Below, one piece after another: positions 25,743 through 35,155 of a DNA stretch of 64,000 nt. The stretch is from assembly GCF_001425355.1 (NCBI RefSeq), contig NZ_LMQN01000016.1, forward strand, positions 144,360 through 208,359. The letters run 5' to 3'. The stretch's first letter is position 1, and every line of letters starts with the position of its first letter. A program made the position numbers and the translations under genes. The stretch is from Chryseobacterium sp. Leaf405. Lineage in GTDB: Bacteria > Bacteroidota > Bacteroidia > Flavobacteriales > Weeksellaceae. The notes under the pieces were generated by a model. The model did not search any database. It had not been told where the DNA came from and saw nothing but the letters and a program-made list of their open reading frames with translations.

Positions 25743-28700
25743 TTATTGTGTTGCTTTGATAATCGAATTGGTAATTTGACTTTCCTTTTCTTTCGAATAT
25801 GTAGAATCAAATGGTTCCATAATATCAAATAAATACTGATAGAAAGGTGTGATTTTCTGAACATTTTCAGATTCGCTCATCGCTTTTTCTTTGCCCATTT
25901 CTTTAAGATTTTCAACAAACGTATTGAACTTCTTATCAATTGGCTCAATTGATTTTACCAAGTAATCGTAAGCTTTATCTTTTTTACCGATTTTTGTGTA
26001 ACCGTCTGTAACCGCAGAAATTACTAAGGAATATTCCATTGGTTTTGTTCTGATCTGTCTTCTAAGGAAACTTTGGTCATATTTACTCAGACTCATGTAG
26101 TAATCGTATTCCTCGAAAATTCCTTTTTTAAGAACTTCCGCTAACTTCAATCCTTTTTGTTCCTGTCCTGAAACGATGTATCCGTACACCATTGAACTTA
26201 ATGAACGAGGATCGTTATACTTTTCTGCTGGGATTTCTTTAGAAGCTAAATCTAATAATTCTAATGCTTTTCCTTTTTGTCCCATTGTAGCCAACGCTGC
26301 TGCAGCTCTGCTTGCAGATGCTCTGTAACTCATAATATTCGAAGTTGCCGTTTCATCAAAATGAGTATTCAGATCTTTGAAATTACCCCATCTGAAGTTT
26401 TTCACCACATTATAAAGAGAATTGGCATCAACTCGGCCCATTTCCCCATCCGGAGTCTGTGGCGTATGGATTGGAACTAATCTGTAGCTGAAACCATCAA
26501 ACTGAAGATATTCGTCAAGATAGAAAATATTTTCGCTGTCGTAGATTCCTCCTGAAGAGAAACTGACCGGTCTTTTCCAGTCGAAATTTGCCAATACATC
26601 CAATAAAATCAAATTATTTTTGAAAAGCGTATTTCCTTTATAAGTAATCATGATCTGATTAACCGTATTCGGAAGGTCTGCCGCAGAAATCGTTCCCGAT
26701 TGTACCGCATTTACTTTATTTACAGGTAAAATGAATTTATTTACAGGTAAAATATTATACTTATCATACTTTTCTTCGCCAAAATATAATTTTAATAATT
26801 CATCTTTTGCAGGAGATTTATATTTGATAAAATTCATGGCTTCCTTCAAAGTCATTGAATCCTGAGTAAGATATTTTCTGAATTCTGCAAATGTAGATTC
26901 TGCGCCCTGCTCTTTTGCCATAGAGAAAAGTCCTGTCCAATCATCTTTCTTCATCATATAGATCTGGTCGTTGACACCATCTCTGTAATCATCATGCGTC
27001 AGCTGACTTGGGATTGCATCTGCATTGTATGTTTTTCTTTTGATCTGATCAATATTCCAAGGAGTTGAAGCTAATGTGAAATTAACCACTTTTACATCAT
27101 CTCTGAATCTTTCAGTTTCCTGAATTGCCCAAACCGGATACGTATCATTATCACCATAAACGAATAAAATATCTTCTTTCGGTAATGATTTTAAGATTGA
27201 ATATCCGTAATCATAAGAAGTATATCGGTTGTGTCTGTTGTGAACACTATAATTCTGGAATCCCATCATAAAAGGAACTCCTAATAAAATAACTCCCGCT
27301 GCAATATTGGCAGCATTAGATTTTATTTTAGACTGTAAGAACCAAAGAATTCCTCCGGCTCCGAGACCGATCCAGATGGCAAATGCGTAGAACGAGCCGA
27401 CCATTGCATAATCTCTTTCTCTTGGCTCAAAAGGCTTCACTCCCGTGTAGAAAATAATTCCGACACTTGTGATGATAAATAAAGATAATATAGCGTAGAA
27501 TCTTCCGAAGTCTCTGTTTAATTGGAAAAAGAATCCAATTAATCCTAATAATAAAGGCAAGAAGAAGAATTTTACCGTACTTTCATTTTTGAATTTTGCC
27601 GGCATCTTATCCTGATTTCCTAAAATCGCATTGTCTACGAAAGGAATTCCTGAAATCCAGTTTCCTCTTGTAATTTCAGAATTTCCTTCAAGGTCATTCT
27701 GACGACCTACAAAGTTCCACATTAAATATCTTACAAAGTAATATCCGTTTTGGAACGTAATGAAATAATTAAGATTCTGAGAAAAAGAAGGTCTCTGAAC
27801 GGTAATCAAATTATATGGTTTTACCTTTAAATAATCTGCTGCCGTGATCGTTTTATCTTCATATTTCTTTCTCAGATCATTATAAATCTGTTTAGCTTCA
27901 GGATTATCTGCAACGTCTTCATTAGCATAATTGAACTGAAAATCCGGTGCTCCGTACATAGAAATGTAATTTGCCATTACATCTTTATCTTCACTGAACA
28001 TTCTCGGTAAAATGCTTACCTGAGATTTATTGTAAACATAGTTGATACGGTCTCCCGTCTTTCTGTATGTTCCTGCTTTCTCGTCTTTTTCGAAAATTTC
28101 TCCTGTTTTCTGAGTTTTGAAACTTCCGTCTTCATTTTTTTCAATCCCGTCATTATTAAGGAAAGCTGTATAGTTTTGACCGTAAATTGTTGGCCAGTCT
28201 CCATATTGTTCTCTGTTATAATAATCCAACATACCGATAGCGTTATCAGGATCATTAAGGTTCATTGGAGGATTTGCATTTGCTCTGATCGGAATAACCA
28301 TCCAGCAAGAAAAACCAATAGTCATAAATACAACTGATAATGCAATTGTCTGGAATACACTTTTCTTTGCTTTTCTGGCATATTTAAGTCCAAAATAACA
28401 AATCGCAACCGTAATAATAAATCCTGCAATTGTTCCTGAGTGGAAAGGAAGATTTAATCCATTAACGAAGAAAATTTCCAATTTCCCGAACATTGTCATA
28501 ATAAAGGGGAAGATTCCTTTAAATACAATCGCTAAAATAACTAAAGTAATACCGTTTGCCCAAATGAAATTGATCCAGGTAAATTTGTAGTTTCTTGCAT
28601 AATACACGAAACAAACCGCCGGAATTGCTAACATACACATCATGTGAACACCAACAGAAAGTCCTAAAATGAAGAAAATAAGAATAATCCATCTTTCACT

Positions 28701-29225
28701 ATCCAGAGCCTGATATTCGTTTTCCCATTTTGTAATCAACCAAACTAAAAGTGCGATGAACATGGATGCCATCGAATACACTTCACCTTCTACCGCCGAA
28801 AACCAGAATGTATCAGAAAATGTGAAGCACAAAGCTCCTATAACTCCGGCAAAGAGAATAGAAATTTCCTGATGTCTTGTAATCTCATCAAAATCTTTGT
28901 TTAAAAGTCTTCTTACAAAGTGAGTAATCGTCCAGAACAAAAACAAAATCGTAAATGCACTGAATAATGCAGACATCCCATTAATAACAATAGAATAATT
29001 CTCTCCGTTACCAAAAGCAAACATGGCTGCCACCGCACCCACAATCTGGAATAAAGCTGCTCCGGGAGCATGCGTTACTTCAAGTTTTACCGCAGAAGAA
29101 ATGTACTCGCCACAATCCCAAAAACTGAAATTGGGTTCTATGGTGGACAAGTACGTGAAGAATGCAATGACGAAAGTCACCCATCCGAGAAGGGTGTTCC
29201 ATTGCCTAAAAGTCCAATTTTTCAT
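25743..29225 (-). CDS. DUF2723 membrane protein, candidate protein O-glycosyltransferase
   Basis: A 1160-residue protein. The N-terminal half (to about residue 660) has many transmembrane helices and opens with LGWVTFVIAFFTYLSTIEPN and FSFWDCGEYISSAVKLEVTHAPGA, where the Asp-Cys-Gly-Glu loop near residue 37 is the DUF2723 signature and matches the acidic first-loop residue of GT-C enzymes. The C-terminal half is soluble and helical, with TPR-like segments near 950-1150 (ALATMGQKGKALELLDLASK). DUF2723 proteins are almost confined to Bacteroidota and are GT-C relatives, plausible in the general protein O-glycosylation of this phylum. The role is inferred, the family firm. Confidence 0.82.
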   Translation of the reverse strand: MKNWTFRQWNTLLGWVTFVIAFFTYLSTIEPNFSFWDCGEYISSAVKLEVTHAPGAALFQIVGAVAAMFAFGNGENYSIVINGMSALFSAFTILFLFWTITHFVRRLLNKDFDEITRHQEISILFAGVIGALCFTFSDTFWFSAVEGEVYSMASMFIALLVWLITKWENEYQALDSERWIILIFFILGLSVGVHMMCMLAIPAVCFVYYARNYKFTWINFIWANGITLVILAIVFKGIFPFIMTMFGKLEIFFVNGLNLPFHSGTIAGFIITVAICYFGLKYARKAKKSVFQTIALSVVFMTIGFSCWMVIPIRANANPPMNLNDPDNAIGMLDYYNREQYGDWPTIYGQNYTAFLNNDGIEKNEDGSFKTQKTGEIFEKDEKAGTYRKTGDRINYVYNKSQVSILPRMFSEDKDVMANYISMYGAPDFQFNYANEDVADNPEAKQIYNDLRKKYEDKTITAADYLKVKPYNLITVQRPSFSQNLNYFITFQNGYYFVRYLMWNFVGRQNDLEGNSEITRGNWISGIPFVDNAILGNQDKMPAKFKNESTVKFFFLPLLLGLIGFFFQLNRDFGRFYAILSLFIITSVGIIFYTGVKPFEPRERDYAMVGSFYAFAIWIGLGAGGILWFLQSKIKSNAANIAAGVILLGVPFMMGFQNYSVHNRHNRYTSYDYGYSILKSLPKEDILFVYGDNDTYPVWAIQETERFRDDVKVVNFTLASTPWNIDQIKRKTYNADAIPSQLTHDDYRDGVNDQIYMMKKDDWTGLFSMAKEQGAESTFAEFRKYLTQDSMTLKEAMNFIKYKSPAKDELLKLYFGEEKYDKYNILPVNKFILPVNKVNAVQSGTISAADLPNTVNQIMITYKGNTLFKNNLILLDVLANFDWKRPVSFSSGGIYDSENIFYLDEYLQFDGFSYRLVPIHTPQTPDGEMGRVDANSLYNVVKNFRWGNFKDLNTHFDETATSNIMSYRASASRAAAALATMGQKGKALELLDLASKEIPAEKYNDPRSLSSMVYGYIVSGQEQKGLKLAEVLKKGIFEEYDYYMSLSKYDQSFLRRQIRTKPMEYSLVISAVTDGYTKIGKKDKAYDYLVKSIEPIDKKFNTFVENLKEMGKEKAMSESENVQKITPFYQYLFDIMEPFDSTYSKEKESQITNSIIKATQ

Positions 29226-29408
29226 AGTATTAAATCAATGATGCGAAAATAAGGTTTTTAGATCAGTATCTATTGTTTTTAACAAAATTTAAAGCTTTTG
29301 GCTCACTTTTTGAAAACTTTCGGATTTATATAACGAAATAAAAATATTTTTATCTATTTTAGAGGTTAGAAATCAAACAAAAGTTTAGAAATTAAATTTA
29401 TTTTTTTG

Positions 29409-29416
29409 TATTTTTG
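29409..29416 (+). promoter_or_regulatory. -7 element of the cysteine-synthase-like gene
   Basis: TATTTTTG matches TAnnTTTG. With the start point near 29421 the leader would be about 27 bases. A weak TTTA at 29384 could be the -33 element (20-base gap). Confidence 0.55.
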
Positions 29417-29447
29417 CCGACAGATTTTTATTGAAAAATAACAAATA

Positions 29448-30485
29448 ATGAGTAATGTTTACGATAATATACTTGGCCTGGTAGGAAACACTCCTATGGT
29501 AAAGCTTAACAATGTGACGAAAGATATTCCTGCAACCGTTTATGCCAAGTTAGAATCATATAATCCTGGACATTCCACTAAAGACAGAATCGCACTTCAT
29601 ATTATAGACAACGCTGAAAAAAAAGGTTTATTAAAAGAAGGTTCCGTAGTTGTAGAAACTACTTCCGGAAACACAGGATTTTCGATTGCAATGGTTTGCA
29701 TCATCAAAGGATATAAATGTATTCTTGCGGTAAGTGATAAAACCAAAGCAGAAAAAATTGCCTATCTTAAGGCATTGGGAGCTACTGTTTATATTTGCCC
29801 TGCAAATGTACCGGCAGATGATCCAAGATCTTATTATGAAGTGGCTAAGAGAATTGCTTCAGAAACGCCAAATTCAGTTTACATCAATCAGTATTTCAAT
29901 GAATTAAATATTGATGCACACTATCAGACTACAGGTCCGGAAATTTGGGAACAGACAGAAGGTAAAATAACTCACCTTTTTGCTTGTACTGGAACAGGTG
30001 GAACTTTATCAGGTTCAGCAAAATATTTAAAAGAGAAAAATCCTGCAATCAAGATTATTGGTGTTGACGCAGATGGATCTATTTTGAAAAGCTATCACGA
30101 AACAGGGGAAATCCATAAAGAAGATGTTCATCCTTATCAGATTGAAGGAATGGGAAAAAATTTAATCCCTTCTGCCCTTCTTTTTGACAAAGTAGACGAA
30201 TTTGTAAGAGTAAATGACGAAATGTCTGCCTACAGAACCCGCGAAATCGCTTTAAAAGAGGCAATTATGGGCGGTTATACTACCGGAGCTGTTACGCAAG
30301 GATTGATTCAATATGCACAATCCCATGAGCTTTCAGAGAAAGATATGATTGTTTTAATCTTCCCTGATCACGGCTCAAGATATATCACAAAAGTATACAG
30401 TGACAAGTGGATGGCAGAACAAGGTTTCGTTAATAATTGTGTTCACAATTATGATGAAGTTTTTAAAACTGAATTCATCAAATAA
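29448..30485 (+). CDS. Cysteine synthase-family PLP enzyme, candidate cysteate synthase
   Basis: A 345-residue fold-type II PLP enzyme. The Schiff-base lysine is in YNPGHSTKDRIA (near residue 45), the substrate loop is TTSGNTGFSIAM, and the phosphate loop is ACTGTGGTLSG. In CysK the lysine motif is usually NPSGSVKDR and the C-terminal loop GISSGA; here they read NPGHSTKDR and GGYTTGAV, a departure that suggests another substrate. The next gene is an acyltransferase of the alpha-oxoamine synthase family. In sulfonolipid makers of this phylum this pairing supplies cysteate and condenses it with a fatty acyl group. Plain cysteine synthase is the alternative. Confidence 0.75.
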   Translation: MSNVYDNILGLVGNTPMVKLNNVTKDIPATVYAKLESYNPGHSTKDRIALHIIDNAEKKGLLKEGSVVVETTSGNTGFSIAMVCIIKGYKCILAVSDKTKAEKIAYLKALGATVYICPANVPADDPRSYYEVAKRIASETPNSVYINQYFNELNIDAHYQTTGPEIWEQTEGKITHLFACTGTGGTLSGSAKYLKEKNPAIKIIGVDADGSILKSYHETGEIHKEDVHPYQIEGMGKNLIPSALLFDKVDEFVRVNDEMSAYRTREIALKEAIMGGYTTGAVTQGLIQYAQSHELSEKDMIVLIFPDHGSRYITKVYSDKWMAEQGFVNNCVHNYDEVFKTEFIK

Positions 30486-30511
30486 ATAATAAAATAATTT
30501 TATACACATTA

Positions 30512-30545
30512 AGCCTTCTTTGTAAATCACAAAAGGCTTTTTTAC
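30512..30545 (+). terminator. Weak terminator or attenuator between the two sulfonolipid-candidate genes
   Basis: AAGCCTT (30512-30518) and AAGGCTT (30534-30540) with a 15-base loop, followed by TTTTT. The large loop suggests partial read-through into the gene at 30561. Confidence 0.55.
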
Positions 30546-30560
30546 TTAAATATTAATAAA

Positions 30561-31823
30561 ATGTTAGATATTTTTGATCGTATTAAACAAAATCCAGGTC
30601 CTTTAGGACAATTTGCTGATTATGCTGAAGGATATTTTGTTTTCCCAAAATTGGAAGGTCCGATTGGTCCAAGAATGAAATTTCAGGGTAAAGATGTAAT
30701 TTTTTGGAGTGCTAATGACTATTTAGGTCTTTGTAACCACCCGGAAGTATTGGAAGCTGATGCAAAAGCAGCTGCAGAATACGGAATGTTTTATCCGATG
30801 GGCGCAAGAGCCATGTCCGGAGAAACGCAGCAGCACCAACAATTAGAAAAAGAACTGGCAGAATTTACGCAAAAAGAAGCTGCTTATCTTTTAAATTTCG
30901 GTTACCAGGGAATGGTTTCAGCTATCGATGCATTGGTAACAAGACATGATGTGATTGTTTATGATGCAGATTCTCATGCTTGTATCGTAGATGGAGTTCG
31001 TCTTCACATGGGTAAAAGTTTTACTTTCAAACATAACGATATTGCGAGTTTAGAAAAAAACTTAGCAAGAGCGACGAAAGTTGCTGAAGAAAACGGCGGT
31101 GGAATCTTAGTGATCACGGAAGGCGTTTTCGGAATGAGAGGAATGCAGGGAAAACTGAAAGAGATTTGTGATTTAAAATCTAAATTCAATTTCAGATTAT
31201 TGGTAGATGATGCACATGGTTTCGGAACTTTAGGTAAAACAGGAGCCGGAGCAGGCGAAGAGCAAGGTTGCCAGGATCAGATTGATGTTTATTTCTCAAC
31301 TTTTGCTAAATCTATGGCTGGCTTCGGAGCATTTCTTTCAGGAGATGAAACGATCATCAGATTCTTAAAATATAATCTTCGTTCTCAGATTTTTGCTAAA
31401 TCTCTTACAATGCCAATGGTAATCGGAGGCTTGAAAAGATTGGAATTATTGAGAACTCGTCCTGAGATTAAAGATAAATTGTGGGAAAACGTTTATAAAC
31501 TTCAAAACGGATTAAAAGAAAGAGGTTTCAATCTTGGAAATACCAATACTTGTGTAACACCTGTTTTCATTCAGGGAACAACTATTGAAGCTACTCTTTT
31601 AGCAAAAGATTTAAGAGAAAATTACGGAGTTTTCACATCAGTTGTTGTGTATCCGGTGATTCCAAAAGGGATGATTTTATTAAGATTGATCCCTACAGCT
31701 TCACATACAGATGCAGAAATTAATGAAACATTAGCTGCTTTTGAAGGAATTAAAGAAAAATTAGCTTCAGGAGAATATGCAGAAATGGAAAAACAAATGA
31801 ATATCGAGTACAAACAAATGTAA
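30561..31823 (+). CDS. Alpha-oxoamine synthase-family PLP acyltransferase, candidate cysteate fatty acyltransferase
   Basis: A 420-residue fold-type I PLP enzyme. Signature elements: NDYLGLCNHPEV near residue 55, DADSHACIVDGVRL (His stacks on PLP), VDDAHGFGTLGKTGAG, and the Schiff-base lysine in STFAKSMAGFG. This is the family of serine palmitoyltransferase, KBL, BioF and ALA synthase, which fuse an amino acid with an acyl thioester and release CO2. The neighbouring cysteine-synthase-like gene points to cysteate as the amino acid, giving the capnine backbone of sulfobacin-type sulfonolipids known from Chryseobacterium. Serine palmitoyltransferase or a KBL-like enzyme remains possible. Confidence 0.78.
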   Translation: MLDIFDRIKQNPGPLGQFADYAEGYFVFPKLEGPIGPRMKFQGKDVIFWSANDYLGLCNHPEVLEADAKAAAEYGMFYPMGARAMSGETQQHQQLEKELAEFTQKEAAYLLNFGYQGMVSAIDALVTRHDVIVYDADSHACIVDGVRLHMGKSFTFKHNDIASLEKNLARATKVAEENGGGILVITEGVFGMRGMQGKLKEICDLKSKFNFRLLVDDAHGFGTLGKTGAGAGEEQGCQDQIDVYFSTFAKSMAGFGAFLSGDETIIRFLKYNLRSQIFAKSLTMPMVIGGLKRLELLRTRPEIKDKLWENVYKLQNGLKERGFNLGNTNTCVTPVFIQGTTIEATLLAKDLRENYGVFTSVVVYPVIPKGMILLRLIPTASHTDAEINETLAAFEGIKEKLASGEYAEMEKQMNIEYKQM

Positions 31824-31847
31824 TTGATTTTCAATTTAAAAATAAAT

Positions 31848-31879
31848 GAAAACCGTTAGAATATCTAGCGGTTTTTTTA
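31848..31879 (+). terminator. Terminator after the acyltransferase gene
   Basis: AAACCGTTAGA / TCTAGCGGTTT hairpin (with one G-T pair) followed by a T run, about 25 bases after the stop. Confidence 0.8.
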
Positions 31880-31915
31880 ACAACAAATCATTAGAGAAAT
31901 CTAAAAGATTTAAAA

Positions 31916-31923
31916 TAACTTTG
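31916..31923 (+). promoter_or_regulatory. -7 element of the radical SAM gene
   Basis: TAACTTTG, an exact consensus match, 14 bases before the TTG start at 31938. The leader is very short. Confidence 0.5.
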
Positions 31924-31937
31924 CAAAAAATTTACTG

Positions 31938-34133
31938 TTGAAAGATCTGCTTCTTATCACTCCGCCTTTTACTCAACTTAATACTCCTTACCCTGCGACG
32001 GCTTATATCAAAGGTTTTTTGAATACAAAAAATATTTCAAGCTATCAGATGGATTTAGGAATTGAAGTCATTTTAGCATTATTTTCAAAAGACGGAATTC
32101 AGCGTGTTTTTAATAAAGAAATTGATCTTCAGCAGATTTCAGAAAATTCAAAGAGAATTTTCACGTTACGGGATGAATATATAAAGACCATCGATCAGGT
32201 CATTTCTTTTTTGCAGGGAAAAACTCCCACACTAGCAAGACAGATTTGTTCGATGAATTTTCTACCGGAAGCTTCCCGATTCAACCAGTTGGATGATATG
32301 GAATTTGCTTTTGGAAATATGGGGCTCCAAGACAAGGCTAAACATTTGGCAACTTTATATTTGGAAGATTTATCCGATTATATCGTTGAGAATGTTGATT
32401 CTGATTTCGGCTTCAGCAGATATGCGGAAAGATTAGGAAAAAGCGCTAATTCTTTCGATGAATTATATTCGAAACTTTCAGAAGATCAAACTTTTATTGA
32501 TGATTTTACTTTAAAAATTCTTCAGGAAAAATTAAATTTTGTACAGCCAAAATTAATTTGTTTTTCAATACCTTTTCCTGGAAATTTATATTCTGCTTTT
32601 CGTTCTGCAAAGTATATTAAAGAACATTATCCTCACATCAAAATTGCGATGGGCGGTGGTTTCCCCAATACAGAATTGAGGGAGATCAAAGATAAAAGAG
32701 TTTTTGAATTCTTCGATTTTATTACTTTAGATGATGGAGAAATTCCTCTTGAACTGCTTTACGAAAATGTTTTTAAGTCTGAATTAAATGAAGAATCTCA
32801 ATTTAAAAGAACTTTTTTAATTGAAAACGAAGTAGTTACCTATAAAAATAATTCTACTAGACACGATTATAAACAGGCAGACATTGGAACTCCAGACTAT
32901 ACTAATTTGCAATTAGATAAATATATTTCCGTTATCGAAATAGCCAATCCGATGCACAGTTTATGGAGTGACGGAAGATGGAATAAGTTGACGATGGCAC
33001 ACGGTTGCTATTGGGGAAAATGCACTTTCTGTGACATTTCCTTAGACTATATTAAAATTTATGAACCTATTTCAGCCAAAATTTTAGTTGACAGAATGGA
33101 AGAACTAATCCAAACAACCGGAGAAACAGGTTTTCATTTTGTAGATGAAGCTGCTCCGCCTGCTTTGATGCGTGAAGTGGCATTGGAAATTTTGCGAAGA
33201 AATTTGGTAGTAACCTGGTGGACTAATATTCGTTTTGAAAAAAGTTTTACCCGAGATTTGTGCTTTTTATTAAAGCTATCTGGTTGCGTTGCCGTTTCCG
33301 GCGGATTGGAAGTCGCAAGTGACCGATTACTAAAATTAATTGACAAAGGAATTTCCGTAGAACAGGTTGCCAAAGTGACAAGAAATTTCACAGAAGCCGG
33401 GATTATGATTCATGCGTATCTGATGTACGGCTACCCGACTCAAACGATTCAGGAAACCGTCGATTCTTTGGAAATGGTTAGACAATTATTCGAAATGGGA
33501 ATTTTACAAAGTGCTTTCTGGCATCAGTTTGCTATGACTGCACACTCACCTGTCGGATTAAATCCGGAAGAATTTGGAGTAATACCAATTAAACAGGAAA
33601 TTTTATTTGCCAACAACGATATTGATTTTACAGACAAAACAGGAATCGATCATGGGAAATTTAGTTTTGGATTGAAAAAATCTTTGTTCAATTATATGCA
33701 CGGAATTAATTTTGACCTTTCTCTTCAGGATTGGTTTGATTTTAAAATTCCGAAAACGACGATTCATCCGGACCATATTCATGATTCTCTGCTGGAGGAA
33801 GAAGATTTTAAATTTAAAGGAAATTCAAAAGTTATATTTTTAACAAAAAACGTAATCGCTGAGAATCTCATAAAAACAAAAAAGAAATATACTTATCCGT
33901 ACACGAAAATTACAGTTCATTTAAAAACTAATGTTTTGAGCATAGATTTAGAGCGAGAACAGGCAGAATGGCTAATGAAAATATTTGAAGAAAATTCAAC
34001 TGAGAATCAGAAAAAAATTACACTTCAACAATTGAAAATAAATTTTGAAAAAAATCTTGAAGATTTTGAATTATTCTGGTTTTCAAAACCTATACAGCAA
34101 TTAAAAGAAAATGGTGTGATTTTAAGTTTGTAA
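31938..34133 (+). CDS. B12-binding-like radical SAM protein of unknown specificity
   Basis: A 731-residue protein starting with TTG at 31938. The N-terminal part (LLITPPFTQLNTPYPATAYI, and MGGGFPNTELREI near residue 236) resembles the Rossmann-like B12-binding domain found in many radical SAM enzymes, though the cobalamin-ligating DxHxxG is not clear. The radical SAM cluster motif is at Cys357, Cys362 and Cys365 (HGCYWGKCTFC), so it is C-x4-C-x2-C rather than the classical C-x3-C-x2-C. GGLEVASDRLL near residue 455 and the YLMYGYPTQT block are typical. The substrate is unknown. It follows the sulfonolipid pair but has its own promoter. Confidence 0.78.
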   Translation: MKDLLLITPPFTQLNTPYPATAYIKGFLNTKNISSYQMDLGIEVILALFSKDGIQRVFNKEIDLQQISENSKRIFTLRDEYIKTIDQVISFLQGKTPTLARQICSMNFLPEASRFNQLDDMEFAFGNMGLQDKAKHLATLYLEDLSDYIVENVDSDFGFSRYAERLGKSANSFDELYSKLSEDQTFIDDFTLKILQEKLNFVQPKLICFSIPFPGNLYSAFRSAKYIKEHYPHIKIAMGGGFPNTELREIKDKRVFEFFDFITLDDGEIPLELLYENVFKSELNEESQFKRTFLIENEVVTYKNNSTRHDYKQADIGTPDYTNLQLDKYISVIEIANPMHSLWSDGRWNKLTMAHGCYWGKCTFCDISLDYIKIYEPISAKILVDRMEELIQTTGETGFHFVDEAAPPALMREVALEILRRNLVVTWWTNIRFEKSFTRDLCFLLKLSGCVAVSGGLEVASDRLLKLIDKGISVEQVAKVTRNFTEAGIMIHAYLMYGYPTQTIQETVDSLEMVRQLFEMGILQSAFWHQFAMTAHSPVGLNPEEFGVIPIKQEILFANNDIDFTDKTGIDHGKFSFGLKKSLFNYMHGINFDLSLQDWFDFKIPKTTIHPDHIHDSLLEEEDFKFKGNSKVIFLTKNVIAENLIKTKKKYTYPYTKITVHLKTNVLSIDLEREQAEWLMKIFEENSTENQKKITLQQLKINFEKNLEDFELFWFSKPIQQLKENGVILSL

Positions 34134-34158
34134 AAATTTAATTAATAATAAAGAAAAC

Positions 34159-34191
34159 AAAAATTCCTGAAAATAATTTTCAGGAATTTTT
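34159..34191. terminator. Bidirectional terminator
   Basis: A long near-perfect hairpin, arms of about 15 bases with core ATTCCTGAAA / TTTCAGGAAT and A/T flanks, between the radical SAM gene and the convergent gene at 34252. Confidence 0.85.
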
Positions 34192-34251
34192 GTTATAATT
34201 TTTGGCTAAAACCATTGGATATTTCTTATGTAAACAGAATAATTGATGATT

Positions 34252-35073
34252 TTATTTTTGAATACCATCTTTTGTAACCTCTCCTACGATAACCTTTTCC
34301 TGAATTTTAATAAAATTAGGATCTAGGATTGCCATTCGTTCTGCAATCGCCTTATAGGTGGGGAATTTTAAAATCGAAGCACGGCCAGAGATTTCCCTGT
34401 AAATAGTAAAAACCTTTCCCCCTGCAGTCTTTAATTGCTTGGTTGTTGTAATATATTTTCCAATAAACTTACTTTTAGCATCATAAATTTCAATATCAAC
34501 AAAAGTTTTGTCCGTAATTGTATCTTCAGACCCAAAGCTCACAGGCAGATTGGTAAAATAACCAACTGGTTTACCGTTACTTAGAATTTCTCCTACGTTA
34601 TTTACTGTAATATTTAATTTGTCAATTTTGGTTCTTGTCGTATATGCATCTTTAGTCTTGGAATCAAGTTTTCTTTTTGGATTATTCTTAAAAAGTTCAT
34701 CAAGATTTTTAATATTAATCCCTCTTTCATCGATAATCTTTAAACTTTTAACACAAGTATAAGCTGCTGATTTTTCATCACCTGAAAATGCAGAAGGAGA
34801 AATATAATCTAACTCGAGAGTTTTATCCTGATTATAAATTCTATTTAATTTGATATAACTATCTCTTACAGAATCTACTATACTTTTATCTACAAACTCT
34901 ACTGTATAAATCGGAGTTTCTTTCAGATCCATAAAAGTATAAACATTTCCTTTATTTGAAAGTTTTGCGACATGAATTCCTTCAAGATTTACAATTCCTC
35001 TTTTAATTTTGACCGTCTGAGCATTAAATAAAATTCCTAAAACTGTAAATAAAATGATTAAACTACTCTTCAT
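34252..35073 (-). CDS. Secreted protein of unknown function
   Basis: A 273-residue protein with a signal peptide (MKSSLIILFTVLGILFNAQ). The mature part appears to mix short strands and helices, with IKRGIVNLEGIHVAKLSNKG near the start and repeated lysine-rich loops. I do not recognise a named family. It probably sits in the periplasm or outer membrane. The gene lies downstream of atpC on the same strand but is separated from it by a strong terminator at 35101-35126. Confidence 0.72.
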   Translation of the reverse strand: MKSSLIILFTVLGILFNAQTVKIKRGIVNLEGIHVAKLSNKGNVYTFMDLKETPIYTVEFVDKSIVDSVRDSYIKLNRIYNQDKTLELDYISPSAFSGDEKSAAYTCVKSLKIIDERGINIKNLDELFKNNPKRKLDSKTKDAYTTRTKIDKLNITVNNVGEILSNGKPVGYFTNLPVSFGSEDTITDKTFVDIEIYDAKSKFIGKYITTTKQLKTAGGKVFTIYREISGRASILKFPTYKAIAERMAILDPNFIKIQEKVIVGEVTKDGIQK

Positions 35074-35100
35074 ACAACCAGATTCTTACATAAAATAAAA

Positions 35101-35126
35101 AAAAGTGTAACCAAAGTTACACTTTT
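35101..35126 (-). terminator. Terminator of atpD-atpC
   Basis: AAAAGTGTAAC / GTTACACTTTT with loop CAAA, followed on the minus strand by eight T bases; perfect 11-bp stem, 30 bases beyond the atpC stop codon. Confidence 0.92.
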
Positions 35127-35155
35127 CTTGAAAATATATTTAGCTTTTCATTTAA

